DNA from: Halothece sp964463655
Lineage (GTDB): Bacteria; Cyanobacteriota; Cyanobacteriia; Cyanobacteriales; Rubidibacteraceae
Length of the DNA stretch: 22,056 nt
Direction of reading: 5' to 3'
Assembly (NCBI GenBank): GCA_964463655.1
Contig: CAYXDG010000059.1
Coordinates: 1 to 22,056 of the forward strand
How positions within the stretch are numbered: position 1 is the stretch's first letter; the number at the start of each line of letters is the position of its first letter. The notes below the pieces were generated by a model. That model did no database searches. It was given only the letters and a program-made list of their open reading frames with translations, and was not told the origin of the DNA. Position numbers and translations under genes: made by a program. This document shows positions 8,391-15,345 of this stretch, one piece after another.

Positions 8391-8427
8391 GGGGGTTGAT
8401 TGTAACTTGACTTTTCCAAAATGGTAT

Positions 8428-8492
8428 TAGTAGCGACCAAGATGGTCGCACTACTGAACCTTTCACTGGTAACTGTCCCCCCCCTTTCTAAG
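8428..8492. repeat. Spaced direct repeat, copy B, with internal hairpin
   Basis: The second copy of the unit at 8327-8390, with the same hairpin at 8429-8455 and a run of eight C. It is followed by a G-rich stretch (GGGGGG at 8498-8503) that can pair with the C-run. It lies just downstream of the pflB stop, so on the minus strand it would be transcribed before pflA. It could act as a partial terminator or RNA-stability element, or may only be a dispersed repeat. Confidence 0.85.
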
Positions 8493-8514
8493 ACTAGGGG
8501 GGATTATAGGGGGT

Positions 8515-10743
8515 CTAAACCCGTCCGTGGAAGGTGCGAGAAATCACGTCTTCTTGCTGATCCCGTGTCAGTTTAATGAAGTTAACAGCGTAACCTGAAA
8601 CACGAATCGTCAATTGTGGGTATTTCTCAGGATGATCCATTGCATCAAGGAGAGTTTCACGGTTGAGGACGTTAATATTAACGTGATGTCCTGTGTCGTG
8701 GAAGTAACCGTCTAACATCGCGGTTAGGTTGCTGATGCGGTTGTCATCGCCTTTTCCTAGCGCTTGGGGAACGATCGAGAAGGTGTAGGAAATACCATCT
8801 TGGGCATTTTCATAAGGAAGTTTTGCCACGGAAGATAAAGCAGCGATTGCCCCTTTTGTATCCCGTCCGTGCATAGGATTGGCCCCCGGGGCGAAGGGTT
8901 TCCCTGCTTCGCGTCCATCAGGAGTGTTTCCTGTTTTCTTACCGTAAACCACGTTGGAGGTAATGGTGAGAATGGACTGGGTGGGGGTTGCTTGACGATA
9001 GGTTTGATGCTGACGGATGTGGTTCATTAAATCTGTTACTAGATTAACCGCAATGCTATCTACTCGATCGTCATTATTGCCGTATTTGGGATAATCCCCT
9101 TCGATTTCATAATTAACTGCTAAGCCGTTTTCATCGCGTATGACTTTGACCTTCGCATATTTAATCGCCGAGAGAGCATCCGCAACAACGGATAAGCCAG
9201 CCATCCCACAAGCCATTGTCCGATAAACATCGCGATCGTGTAACGCCATTTGCAGACGTTCATAAGCGTATTTATCGTGCATATAGTGGATGATGTTGAG
9301 AGCGTTCACATAGACATTTGATAACCAGCCCACCAAGCCTTCAAATTTCTCCATCACTTCATCATAATCGAGATATTCGGAAGTAATGGGTTCGCTCACA
9401 GGCGCAACCTGATCTCCTGATTTTTCATCAACGCCACCATTAATCGCATACAGCAAGGCTTTTGCTAAGTTTACCCGTGCGCCAAAAAACTGCATTTGTT
9501 TTCCGATTCGCATTGCAGAAACACAGCAAGCAATGCCATAATCATCGCCATATTCAGGACGCATCAAGTCATCATTTTCATACTGGATGGCACTGGTATC
9601 AATGGAAACTTTGGCGCAGTAGCGTTTGAAGTTAATGGGGAGATTTTCTGACCACAATACGGTTAAATTCGGCTCTGGGGCAGGTCCCAAGTTATACAGG
9701 GTATGTAGGAAACGGAAGTTGGTTCGAGTGACCAATGGACGACCATCTAAACCGACTCCTCCTAAGCATTCAGTTACCCAAGTGGGGTCGCCTGAGAAGA
9801 GTTGATTGTATTCTGGCGCTCGTAGGAAACGCACCATCCGTAATTTCATCACGAAATGGTCAACCATTTCTTGAGCTTGGCTTTCGCTGATTAATCCTTG
9901 TTCTAAGTCGCGTTCGATGTAGATATCAAGGAAGGTGGAGACCCGTCCTAACGACATCGCTGCACCATTTTGTTCTTTCACCGCGCCTAGATAACCGAAG
10001 TATGTCCATTGAATGGCTTCTTGAGCATTGCTGGCGGGTTGGCTAATATCAAACCCATAGCTGGCTGCCATTTTTTGCAGGTCTTGAAGCGCGACAATTT
10101 GTTCAGAAATTTCTTCCCGTAACCGAATGTTTTCTTCGGTCATGGCTTCCCCTTCTAGGGATTCGAGTTGTAATTTTTTATCTTGTACTAAATGGTCAAT
10201 TCCATACAGTGCAACTCGGCGATAATCGCCAATAATGCGACCGCGACCATAAGCATCAGGGAGTCCTGTAATTAAACCCGAACGACGGGCTAAACGCATT
10301 TGTTTAGTATATACTGCAAACACCCCGTCATTGTGGCTTTTACGGTATTTGGTAAAAATTTCCTCTGTTTCAGGATCAAGGTCATAACCGTAGGCTTCTA
10401 AGGATTTTTTAACAACCCGAATTCCTCCATTAGGCATGATCGCTCGCTTCAGGGGTTTGTCAGTTTGTAAACCAACAATGGTTTCCAAGGTTTGATCGAT
10501 GTAACCTGGTGCATGAGCCGTAAGCTCTGCAGGAACTTTTGTGTCGGTGTCAAGGATGCCTTTTTCCCGTTCTTGAGCCATTAAAAGTTGTACTTTATCC
10601 CACAGAGTTTCTGTTTTTTCCGTTGCCCCTGCTAAAAAGGATTCGTCTCCTGTGTAGGGAGTATAATTCTTTTGAATAAAGTCGCGAACATCAATGGTTT
10701 CTAACCATTTACCTGGTATAAAGGTTTCGGTTTTGGTGAGCAT
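8515..10743 (-). CDS. pflB: Pyruvate formate-lyase (formate acetyltransferase)
   Basis: This glycyl-radical enzyme converts pyruvate and CoA to formate and acetyl-CoA. From the chosen start it has 742 residues (E. coli PflB about 759). The adjacent catalytic cysteines are C406-C407 in YGIACCVSA, followed by the conserved GKQMQFFGARVNLAK. The radical glycine is G717 in RVSGYAV, exactly 25 residues from the C-terminus as in E. coli. The open frame runs 38 codons further up, but those residues are lysine/arginine-rich and unlike the family. The ATG at 10743 has AAGGGAGAAG upstream and gives MLTKTETFIPGKWLETI. Its activator pflA lies downstream on the same strand, but no focA formate channel is adjacent. 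The glycyl radical is destroyed by oxygen, so use is expected in dark anoxia or inside mats. Confidence 0.96.
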   Translation of the reverse strand: MLTKTETFIPGKWLETIDVRDFIQKNYTPYTGDESFLAGATEKTETLWDKVQLLMAQEREKGILDTDTKVPAELTAHAPGYIDQTLETIVGLQTDKPLKRAIMPNGGIRVVKKSLEAYGYDLDPETEEIFTKYRKSHNDGVFAVYTKQMRLARRSGLITGLPDAYGRGRIIGDYRRVALYGIDHLVQDKKLQLESLEGEAMTEENIRLREEISEQIVALQDLQKMAASYGFDISQPASNAQEAIQWTYFGYLGAVKEQNGAAMSLGRVSTFLDIYIERDLEQGLISESQAQEMVDHFVMKLRMVRFLRAPEYNQLFSGDPTWVTECLGGVGLDGRPLVTRTNFRFLHTLYNLGPAPEPNLTVLWSENLPINFKRYCAKVSIDTSAIQYENDDLMRPEYGDDYGIACCVSAMRIGKQMQFFGARVNLAKALLYAINGGVDEKSGDQVAPVSEPITSEYLDYDEVMEKFEGLVGWLSNVYVNALNIIHYMHDKYAYERLQMALHDRDVYRTMACGMAGLSVVADALSAIKYAKVKVIRDENGLAVNYEIEGDYPKYGNNDDRVDSIAVNLVTDLMNHIRQHQTYRQATPTQSILTITSNVVYGKKTGNTPDGREAGKPFAPGANPMHGRDTKGAIAALSSVAKLPYENAQDGISYTFSIVPQALGKGDDNRISNLTAMLDGYFHDTGHHVNINVLNRETLLDAMDHPEKYPQLTIRVSGYAVNFIKLTRDQQEDVISRTFHGRV

Positions 10744-11225
10744 TTTTGGTCTTCTCCCTTTTTTCTTTTTGCTAGTCGGGGAGGCAGCGATCGCTCCTAA
10801 TCTTGGCTGCTTCTCTCTCTCTTTTATTCTACTAATTACTATTCGCCAAATGACCACACTTAAAAATAATTCATAAACAAGTCAAATGTTGAATCAGTCT
10901 CTCAAAATATAAAAAAATGACAATGATTTTGTGGAAATAATGAGTTTTATGAAAAGTCCTGTCAATCAAAGGGACAAAACTGATAAATTTGCCTCTGTAC
11001 TTTGCAAAACGTTCGCATATCGCAAACAAAGTTAATCTTTTCAACAGTTAGTCGTGATCCCTTGCCAACCGATTGAAAGTTAAATTTTTATAAAAGTTTT
11101 TTCCGAAGATCAAAATCGGGATTTTTTCACAGGTAAGATAATTGGCAAAGTATCTGCGTGATCGCTCTCCTTGCCTCGTTTCAGAAATATGCCACACTGA
11201 AAATGATGCACTCCGAACAAAACTC
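10744..11225. other. Divergent AT-rich promoter region between pflB and the DUF255 gene
   Basis: 482 bases without a convincing gene. It must hold the promoters for pflB (leftward) and the DUF255 gene (rightward). It is strongly AT-rich, with many A and T runs, especially 10860-10990 and 11080-11130. I looked for FNR-type (TTGATN4ATCAA), Rex-type (TTGTGAN6TCACAA) and NtcA-type (GTAN8TAC) palindromes and saw no good match. A weak hairpin, CCGA/TCGG followed by ATTTTTT, lies near 11103-11126. Open frames entering from either side (a GTG at 10857, a TTG at 11142) are judged to be extensions, not genes. Confidence 0.6.
10751..10760 (-). promoter_or_regulatory. Ribosome-binding site deciding the pflB start
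   Basis: The minus strand reads AAGGGAGAAG, seven bases before the ATG at 10743 (ten from its GGGAG core). This supports the inner ATG rather than the GTG at 10857 that opens the longest frame. Confidence 0.65.
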
Positions 11226-13268
11226 ATGACAAATCGCCTCGCCGAAACCGAAAGTCTCTATCTTCGCAAACACGCAGAAAACCCGATCGATTGGTGGTAT
11301 TGGTGTCCAGAAGCGCTCTTAAAAGCCAAAGCAGAAGATAAACCCATTTTTTTGTCAGTGGGTTATTCCAGTTGCCATTGGTGTACAGTGATGGAAGGAG
11401 AAGCCTTTTCCGATCGTGCGATCGCGCAATATCTCAATGAGAATTTTGTCCCGATTAAAGTCGATCGCGAAGAACGTCCCGATCTTGATAGCATTTATAT
11501 GCAAGCGTTACAGATGATGACGGGACAAGGCGGTTGGCCCCTGAATATCTTCCTCACCCCAGACGAGCGTATCCCCTTTTATGGTGGCACATATTTTCCC
11601 GTTGAACCCAAGTTTGGTCGTCCGGGGTTTTTAGACATTCTGAAAGCCATTCGTCGCTTCTATGACCAAGAAAAAGAAAAACTCAACAACTTCAAAAGTG
11701 AAGTGATGGGGTTACTGGAAAAATCCGCCTCTCTTCCTCAGTCTGACACAGCACTCGATCGAGATTTACTGATCAACGGGATTGAAACATCTGTCGGGAT
11801 TACTAATCATCGTGGAACGCCTCCCAGTTTCCCCATGATACCCTATGCCAAACTAGCCCTACAGGGAACTCGCTTCACTGGTGACTCCCGCTATGATGCA
11901 AAAGCAATCACTCAACAGAGAGGATTTGATTTAGCATTAGGAGGAATTTATGATCAGGTTGGTGGTGGTTTCCATCGCTACACCGTTGATGGGACATGGA
12001 CAGTTCCCCATTTTGAAAAAATGCTCTATGATAACGGGCAGATTGTAGAATATCTGGCGGACTTATGGAGTTGTGGGGTGCAAGACCCAGCTTTTGTCAG
12101 CGCGATCGCGGAGACAGTACAATGGCTGCAACGGGAAATGACAGCACCTGCGGGATACTTCTACGCTTCTCAAGATGCGGATAGCTTCACGACTCCTGAT
12201 CAGGATGAACCCGAAGAGGGGGCGTTTTATGTTTGGTCTTATTCAGAATTAGAAAGTCTGTTGACAGAAAAAGAATTAGCAGCACTGCGATCTCACTTTA
12301 CCATTACACCAGAGGGTAATTTTGAAGGCGTAAACGTCCTGCAACGGCAAGATCGGGGGGATTTATCGGAATCTGGAAAAACGGCTCTGAAAAAGCTATT
12401 TAACGCCCGTTATGGCGATCTTTCTTCCCCAACAATTCCCTTTCCACCTGCAACAAATAACACTGAAGCCAAGGAAACCCACTGGGAAGGACGCATTCCC
12501 CCCGTCACTGATACCAAAATGATCACCGCTTGGAATAGCCTAATGATTTCTGGGTTAGCAAGGGCGTATGCTGTTTTTGGAGAAAAGACTTACTGGGATT
12601 GTGCGGTGAATGCTGCTAACTTTATCTGGGAAAACCAGTGGGTAGAAGGACGCTTCCATCGTCTCAACTATAACGGGAAAGCTACTGTCTCTGCTCAATC
12701 AGAAGACTATTCTCTTTTCATTAAAGCACTCCTTGACCTACATGATTGCGACCCAAAAGTAACCAACTGGTTAGTTAAAGCGCAGCAGCTACAAACAGAG
12801 TTTGATAAATATCTTTGGAGTGAGGAAGCAGGAGGCTATTTCAACACCGCCAGTGATAGCAGCAATGATTTAATTGTACGAGAACGGACATACATTGATA
12901 ATGCAACTCCCGCAGCGAATGGGGTCGCAGTGACTAACTTAATGCGCTTGTTTCAATTAACTGAACAAATGGATTATTTAGCAAGTGCCGAAAAAACACT
13001 GCAAGCCTTTAGCAGTATCATGGAAAAGTCTCCCCAAGCCTGTCCAAGATTATTTTCGGGATTGGATTGGTATTTACACGGAACTTTAGTCCGTTCTACT
13101 GCTGAGAAATTAGAGGAATTACGCTCTCGATATCTTCCGACTTGTGTTTATCAAGTGGAAACTGAATTACCCAAAGATGCAGTGGGATTAGTCTGTAAAG
13201 GATTATCTTGTTTAGAACCTGCAATGGATATGGATCAATTATTAGAACAAATAACCAATAACCAATAA
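11226..13268 (+). CDS. Thioredoxin-fold DUF255 protein (YyaL / SPATA20 family)
   Basis: A 680-residue cytoplasmic protein. Residues about 1-165 form the thioredoxin-like DUF255 domain, with the motif C50-H-W-C53 in GYSSCHWC and the conserved IDREERPD-like VDREERPDLDSIYMQ. The remainder resembles an alpha/alpha toroid of the six-hairpin glycosidase type, with blocks such as YDQVGGGFHRYTVDG, PHFEKMLYDNGQ and TDTKMITAWNSLMI. Members occur from bacteria to humans; their function is not settled, and a redox or sugar-related role has been suggested. The frame can open at a TTG at 11142, but the ATG at 11226 gives MTNRLAETESLYLRKHAENP, the usual family N-terminus. The last residues, ITNNQ, and the stop are encoded by a heptamer repeat array; the next gene starts 10 bases on. 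Confidence 0.92.
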   Translation: MTNRLAETESLYLRKHAENPIDWWYWCPEALLKAKAEDKPIFLSVGYSSCHWCTVMEGEAFSDRAIAQYLNENFVPIKVDREERPDLDSIYMQALQMMTGQGGWPLNIFLTPDERIPFYGGTYFPVEPKFGRPGFLDILKAIRRFYDQEKEKLNNFKSEVMGLLEKSASLPQSDTALDRDLLINGIETSVGITNHRGTPPSFPMIPYAKLALQGTRFTGDSRYDAKAITQQRGFDLALGGIYDQVGGGFHRYTVDGTWTVPHFEKMLYDNGQIVEYLADLWSCGVQDPAFVSAIAETVQWLQREMTAPAGYFYASQDADSFTTPDQDEPEEGAFYVWSYSELESLLTEKELAALRSHFTITPEGNFEGVNVLQRQDRGDLSESGKTALKKLFNARYGDLSSPTIPFPPATNNTEAKETHWEGRIPPVTDTKMITAWNSLMISGLARAYAVFGEKTYWDCAVNAANFIWENQWVEGRFHRLNYNGKATVSAQSEDYSLFIKALLDLHDCDPKVTNWLVKAQQLQTEFDKYLWSEEAGGYFNTASDSSNDLIVRERTYIDNATPAANGVAVTNLMRLFQLTEQMDYLASAEKTLQAFSSIMEKSPQACPRLFSGLDWYLHGTLVRSTAEKLEELRSRYLPTCVYQVETELPKDAVGLVCKGLSCLEPAMDMDQLLEQITNNQ

Positions 13269-13278
13269 CCAATAACCA
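13251..13278. repeat. Four perfect ATAACCA heptamers spanning a stop and abutting the next start
   Basis: Four exact copies of ATAACCA run from 13251 to 13278. The DUF255 reading frame ends inside the array (TAA at 13266-13268) and the next gene's ATG follows directly at 13279. Because seven is not a multiple of three, the units are read in all three frames. Each yields TAA in one frame, so any upstream frame would stop within about three units. Confidence 0.9.
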
Positions 13279-13803
13279 ATGTTTACTGATTTATTAAAAC
13301 CGAGTTTGGTGCTGGGAAAACCTATAATTTATCTTAGCCCTGAAATTTTAAAGAAGTATAATCTAGAAGGGCTGATTCTAGATGTGGATGAAACTCTTGT
13401 TCCTTTGCGGTCTCATCAAGCTAGTCAAGAATTAATGGCTTGGATGGAACAAGTTCGTCCAATTGCTAAGATTTGGTTGGTGAGTAATAACCTCAGTGAA
13501 AATCGGATTGGTAATATTGCCAAATCTTTAGACCTTCCCTACATTGTAGGCGCTGGTAAACCGTCTCGTAAAAGTTTGCGTCAAGCTGCTGCTGGGATGA
13601 ATTTACCAGTGAGTAAAATTGCAATGGTGGGCGATCGACTGCTGACAGATGTTTTAGCAGGGAATCGAATAAAAATGTTTACAATTTTAGTTGAGCCAAT
13701 GGCTGATCCCGCGATCGTCGATCGCAGCTACCCCATCCGTCGCGCAGAAGTACAGATTTCTCAATGGTTAGGGATCAACGTTAAAGGCAAAGGATCAAAC
13801 TGA
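13279..13803 (+). CDS. YqeG family HAD IIIA-type phosphatase
   Basis: A 174-residue HAD-superfamily protein with no cap domain. Motif I is D35-x-D37 in LILDVDETLVPL (D35 is the expected nucleophile), motif II is the serine in WLVSNN (about S69), motif III includes K94 in GAGKPSRKS, and motif IV is GDRLLTD (D119, D124). All catalytic positions are present, so it should be an active Mg-dependent phosphatase. The family resembles mitochondrial PGP phosphatase Gep4, so phosphatidylglycerophosphate is a candidate substrate, which would matter for phosphatidylglycerol in thylakoids; this is inference. The ATG directly follows the heptamer array, which leaves no normal Shine-Dalgarno sequence. Translation may rely on ribosomes leaving the upstream gene, whose stop is 10 bases earlier. 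Confidence 0.9.
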   Translation: MFTDLLKPSLVLGKPIIYLSPEILKKYNLEGLILDVDETLVPLRSHQASQELMAWMEQVRPIAKIWLVSNNLSENRIGNIAKSLDLPYIVGAGKPSRKSLRQAAAGMNLPVSKIAMVGDRLLTDVLAGNRIKMFTILVEPMADPAIVDRSYPIRRAEVQISQWLGINVKGKGSN

Positions 13804-13858
13804 TCCCAGAAATCTAAAAAAAAGATAAGAAATCAAATGCCATCAAACTAGATATGTA

Positions 13859-13880
13859 ATCATAAATCGATATATATGAT
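13859..13880. promoter_or_regulatory. AT-rich inverted repeat in the proB promoter region
   Basis: ATCATA (13859-13864) and TATGAT (13875-13880) form a 6-bp inverted repeat in the 126-base spacer before proB. The second arm also resembles a -10 box (TATGAT), about 70 bases before the proB start. The call is weak and rests only on symmetry and position. Confidence 0.25.
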
Positions 13881-13950
13881 CTCAGGGGCAGCTATCCTAG
13901 GAAAGTCAGGGTAACTGCCTCAATTAATTATGATCGCGCTTGAATGCTTC

Positions 13951-15069
13951 ATGTCTCAAACCGTTGTTGTCAAAATTGGCACGTCTAGCCTTACTCAAAC
14001 CGACACAGGATTATTGTCAATTTCTACCATTGCTGCTCTTGTAGAAACCTTGACAGATTTGCGGTTAAATGGTAATAAGATTATATTGGTATCATCAGGA
14101 GCAGTGGGCGTAGGATGTGTCCGCTTAGCCATCAAAGAACGCCCCCGCACAACCGCGATGAAGCAAGCCATTGCAGCAGTGGGACAAGGACGCTTGATGC
14201 GGATTTATGATGACCTCTTTTCTAATTTAGGTCAGGCGATCGCACAAATCCTCCTCACCCGACAGGAGTTAATTCAGCGCACTGCATACGTTAATATTTA
14301 CAATACGTTTCAGGAATTATTAAACCTCGGCGTGATTCCCATTGTGAATGAAAATGACACCGTTGCTGTGGAGGAATTAAAGTTTGGGGATAACGATACA
14401 CTCTCGGCGTTGGTGGCTAGTCTGGTGGAAGCAGATTACTTATTCTTATTAACGGATGTCGATCGCCTTTATTCGGCCGATCCGAGAAATCACCCAGAAG
14501 CCAAACCCATTAAACAAGTGGTCACTCGCGAAGAACTAGAAGAACTACAAGAAAAAACTGAAGAAACTCACTCTCAATGGGGAACAGGAGGCATGGTGAC
14601 AAAGTTAGAAGCAGCACGAATTGCCACTAATGCGGGGGTAAAAACCATTATTACTCATGGACGCTACCCACAACAAATTCCAAAAATCCTAGCAGGAGAG
14701 CCTTTAGGAACACAATTTGAAGCGCACCCGCAAGGAGAAAGCGCCCGTAAGCGTTGGATTGCTTACAGTTTAGTGCCAGTGGGAAAACTATACTTAGATG
14801 ATGGCGCGGTGAAAGCGATTCGCGATCGCGGTAAATCTCTCCTTGCTGCTGGAATTATAGAAGTTGAAGGAGACTTCCAAACGGGAGAAGCCGTTGTGTT
14901 GTGCGATCGTGACGGAAAAGAAATCGCGCGGGGATTAGTCAATTATAGTGGAAAAGAAATTGAGCAAATTAAAGGGCATCAATCTGAGAAAATCCCTCTT
15001 ATTTTGGGTTATACCAGCAGCGCGGAAACTGTTATTCATCGCGACAACATGGTATCTGTGTTTTATTGA
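13951..15069 (+). CDS. proB: Glutamate 5-kinase
   Basis: ProB phosphorylates L-glutamate at the gamma-carboxyl, the first and normally proline-inhibited step of proline synthesis. From the ATG at 13951 it has 372 residues, the usual length of the two-domain form. The amino-acid kinase domain (about 1-255) shows VVKIGTSSLT, ILVSSGAVGVG, NENDTVAVEELKFGDNDTLSALVA and the GTGGMVTKLEAA block. A C-terminal PUA domain follows (about 275-350: LDDGAVKAIRDRGKSLLA, GEAVVLCDRDGKEIARGL). The frame can also open at 13930; the later ATG matches the family start, but neither has a clear Shine-Dalgarno sequence. The last residues (SVFY) run past the usual HRDN end, and the stop abuts a strong palindrome leading into the assembly gap, so the extreme C-terminus may have been altered by an insertion. 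Confidence 0.94.
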   Translation: MSQTVVVKIGTSSLTQTDTGLLSISTIAALVETLTDLRLNGNKIILVSSGAVGVGCVRLAIKERPRTTAMKQAIAAVGQGRLMRIYDDLFSNLGQAIAQILLTRQELIQRTAYVNIYNTFQELLNLGVIPIVNENDTVAVEELKFGDNDTLSALVASLVEADYLFLLTDVDRLYSADPRNHPEAKPIKQVVTREELEELQEKTEETHSQWGTGGMVTKLEAARIATNAGVKTIITHGRYPQQIPKILAGEPLGTQFEAHPQGESARKRWIAYSLVPVGKLYLDDGAVKAIRDRGKSLLAAGIIEVEGDFQTGEAVVLCDRDGKEIARGLVNYSGKEIEQIKGHQSEKIPLILGYTSSAETVIHRDNMVSVFY

Positions 15070-15070
15070 C

Positions 15071-15100
15071 GCACTCCCGCGTCTTAAGGACGTGGGATGC
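15071..15100. repeat. Strong imperfect hairpin immediately after proB
   Basis: TCCCGCGTC (15075-15083) pairs with GACGTGGGA (15089-15097) through nine pairs, one of them G-T, around a five-base loop. The outer GCA/TGC adds three pairs with one bulged base. It starts one base after the proB stop. No T-run follows, so it is an unlikely intrinsic terminator and fits a transposon end better. Confidence 0.75.
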
Positions 15101-15116
15101 TTCGCGCGGACTTCCT

Positions 15117-15216
15117 NNNNNNNNNNNNNNNNNNNNNNNNNNNNNNNNNNNNNNNNNNNNNNNNNNNNNNNNNNNNNNNNNNNNNNNNNNNNNNNNNNNN
15201 NNNNNNNNNNNNNNNN
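15117..15216. other. Assembly gap of exactly 100 N
   Basis: One hundred undetermined bases. This is a conventional placeholder length, so the true distance between the two contigs is unknown. Reading frames that appear to cross it are artefacts. Confidence 0.98.
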
Positions 15217-15221
15217 CCTTA

Positions 15222-15295
15222 TATGAGGGGCTGTCATCAGAGGTCTCTGAGGATGTTTATACGCCCCGTCCAACGGCAGCACGTTGGCGCGTGCG
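15222..15295. repeat. Nested inverted repeats right of the gap
   Basis: This stretch holds several short stems: TCAGAG/CTCTGA around GT (15238-15251); GGGGC (15226-15230) with GCCCC (15262-15266) enclosing it; CCAACG/CGTTGG (15269-15274 and 15281-15286); and GCACG/CGTGC, which overlaps it. Such dense pairing suggests a folded RNA or single-stranded DNA end, in line with a transposon terminus. No known riboswitch consensus was recognised. Confidence 0.5.
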
Positions 15296-15345
15296 GCGAT
15301 TTCTGTAAATTATTTTCGTTCAAAAAAAACTTATATCAAAGTGTG

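Larger units (their letters stand above)
15066..15305 (-). mobile_element. Probable IS200/IS605-type element or remnant, interrupted by the gap
   Basis: Directly after the proB stop, a strong hairpin (15071-15100) is followed by GCTTCGCGCGGACTTCCT and then the 100-N gap. After the gap comes another palindrome-rich stretch to about 15305. On the minus strand the left side reads as a hairpin ending in GTCAA, resembling the right ends of IS200/IS605 elements, which carry subterminal hairpins and, in IS608, end in TCAA. No transposase gene is visible; it would lie in the gap, or the element is a short non-autonomous copy. That assembly broke exactly here supports a multicopy repeat. The boundaries are guesses. 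Confidence 0.4.

Noticed and set aside
10744..10857. N-terminal extension of PflB (38 residues)
   Set aside because: It is Lys/Arg-rich and unlike PflB N-termini. The inner ATG has a good ribosome-binding site and a family-like start.
11142..11225. N-terminal extension of the DUF255 protein from a TTG
   Set aside because: The extra 28 residues do not resemble the family; the ATG at 11226 gives the conserved N-terminus.
13251..13278. CRISPR-like repeat
   Set aside because: The units are 7 bases in direct tandem with no spacers; they are the short heptamer repeats known in cyanobacteria.
14935..15282. Minus-strand frame across the gap, considered as a transposase fragment
   Set aside because: Continuity is created only by the N run, and neither half shows a recognisable TnpA or TnpB motif. 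Kept only as part of a tentative element call.
15097..15345. Open reading frame running through the N run into the GGDEF-EAL gene
   Set aside because: It crosses 100 undetermined bases of unknown true length, and the residues before 15346 match no part of the family. The signal-anchor start at 15346 is sufficient.
15217..15345. c-di-GMP riboswitch ahead of the GGDEF-EAL gene
   Set aside because: The region is rich in stems, but I could not match the GEMM consensus. The pairing is better explained by a transposon end, and the 5' part is missing in the gap.
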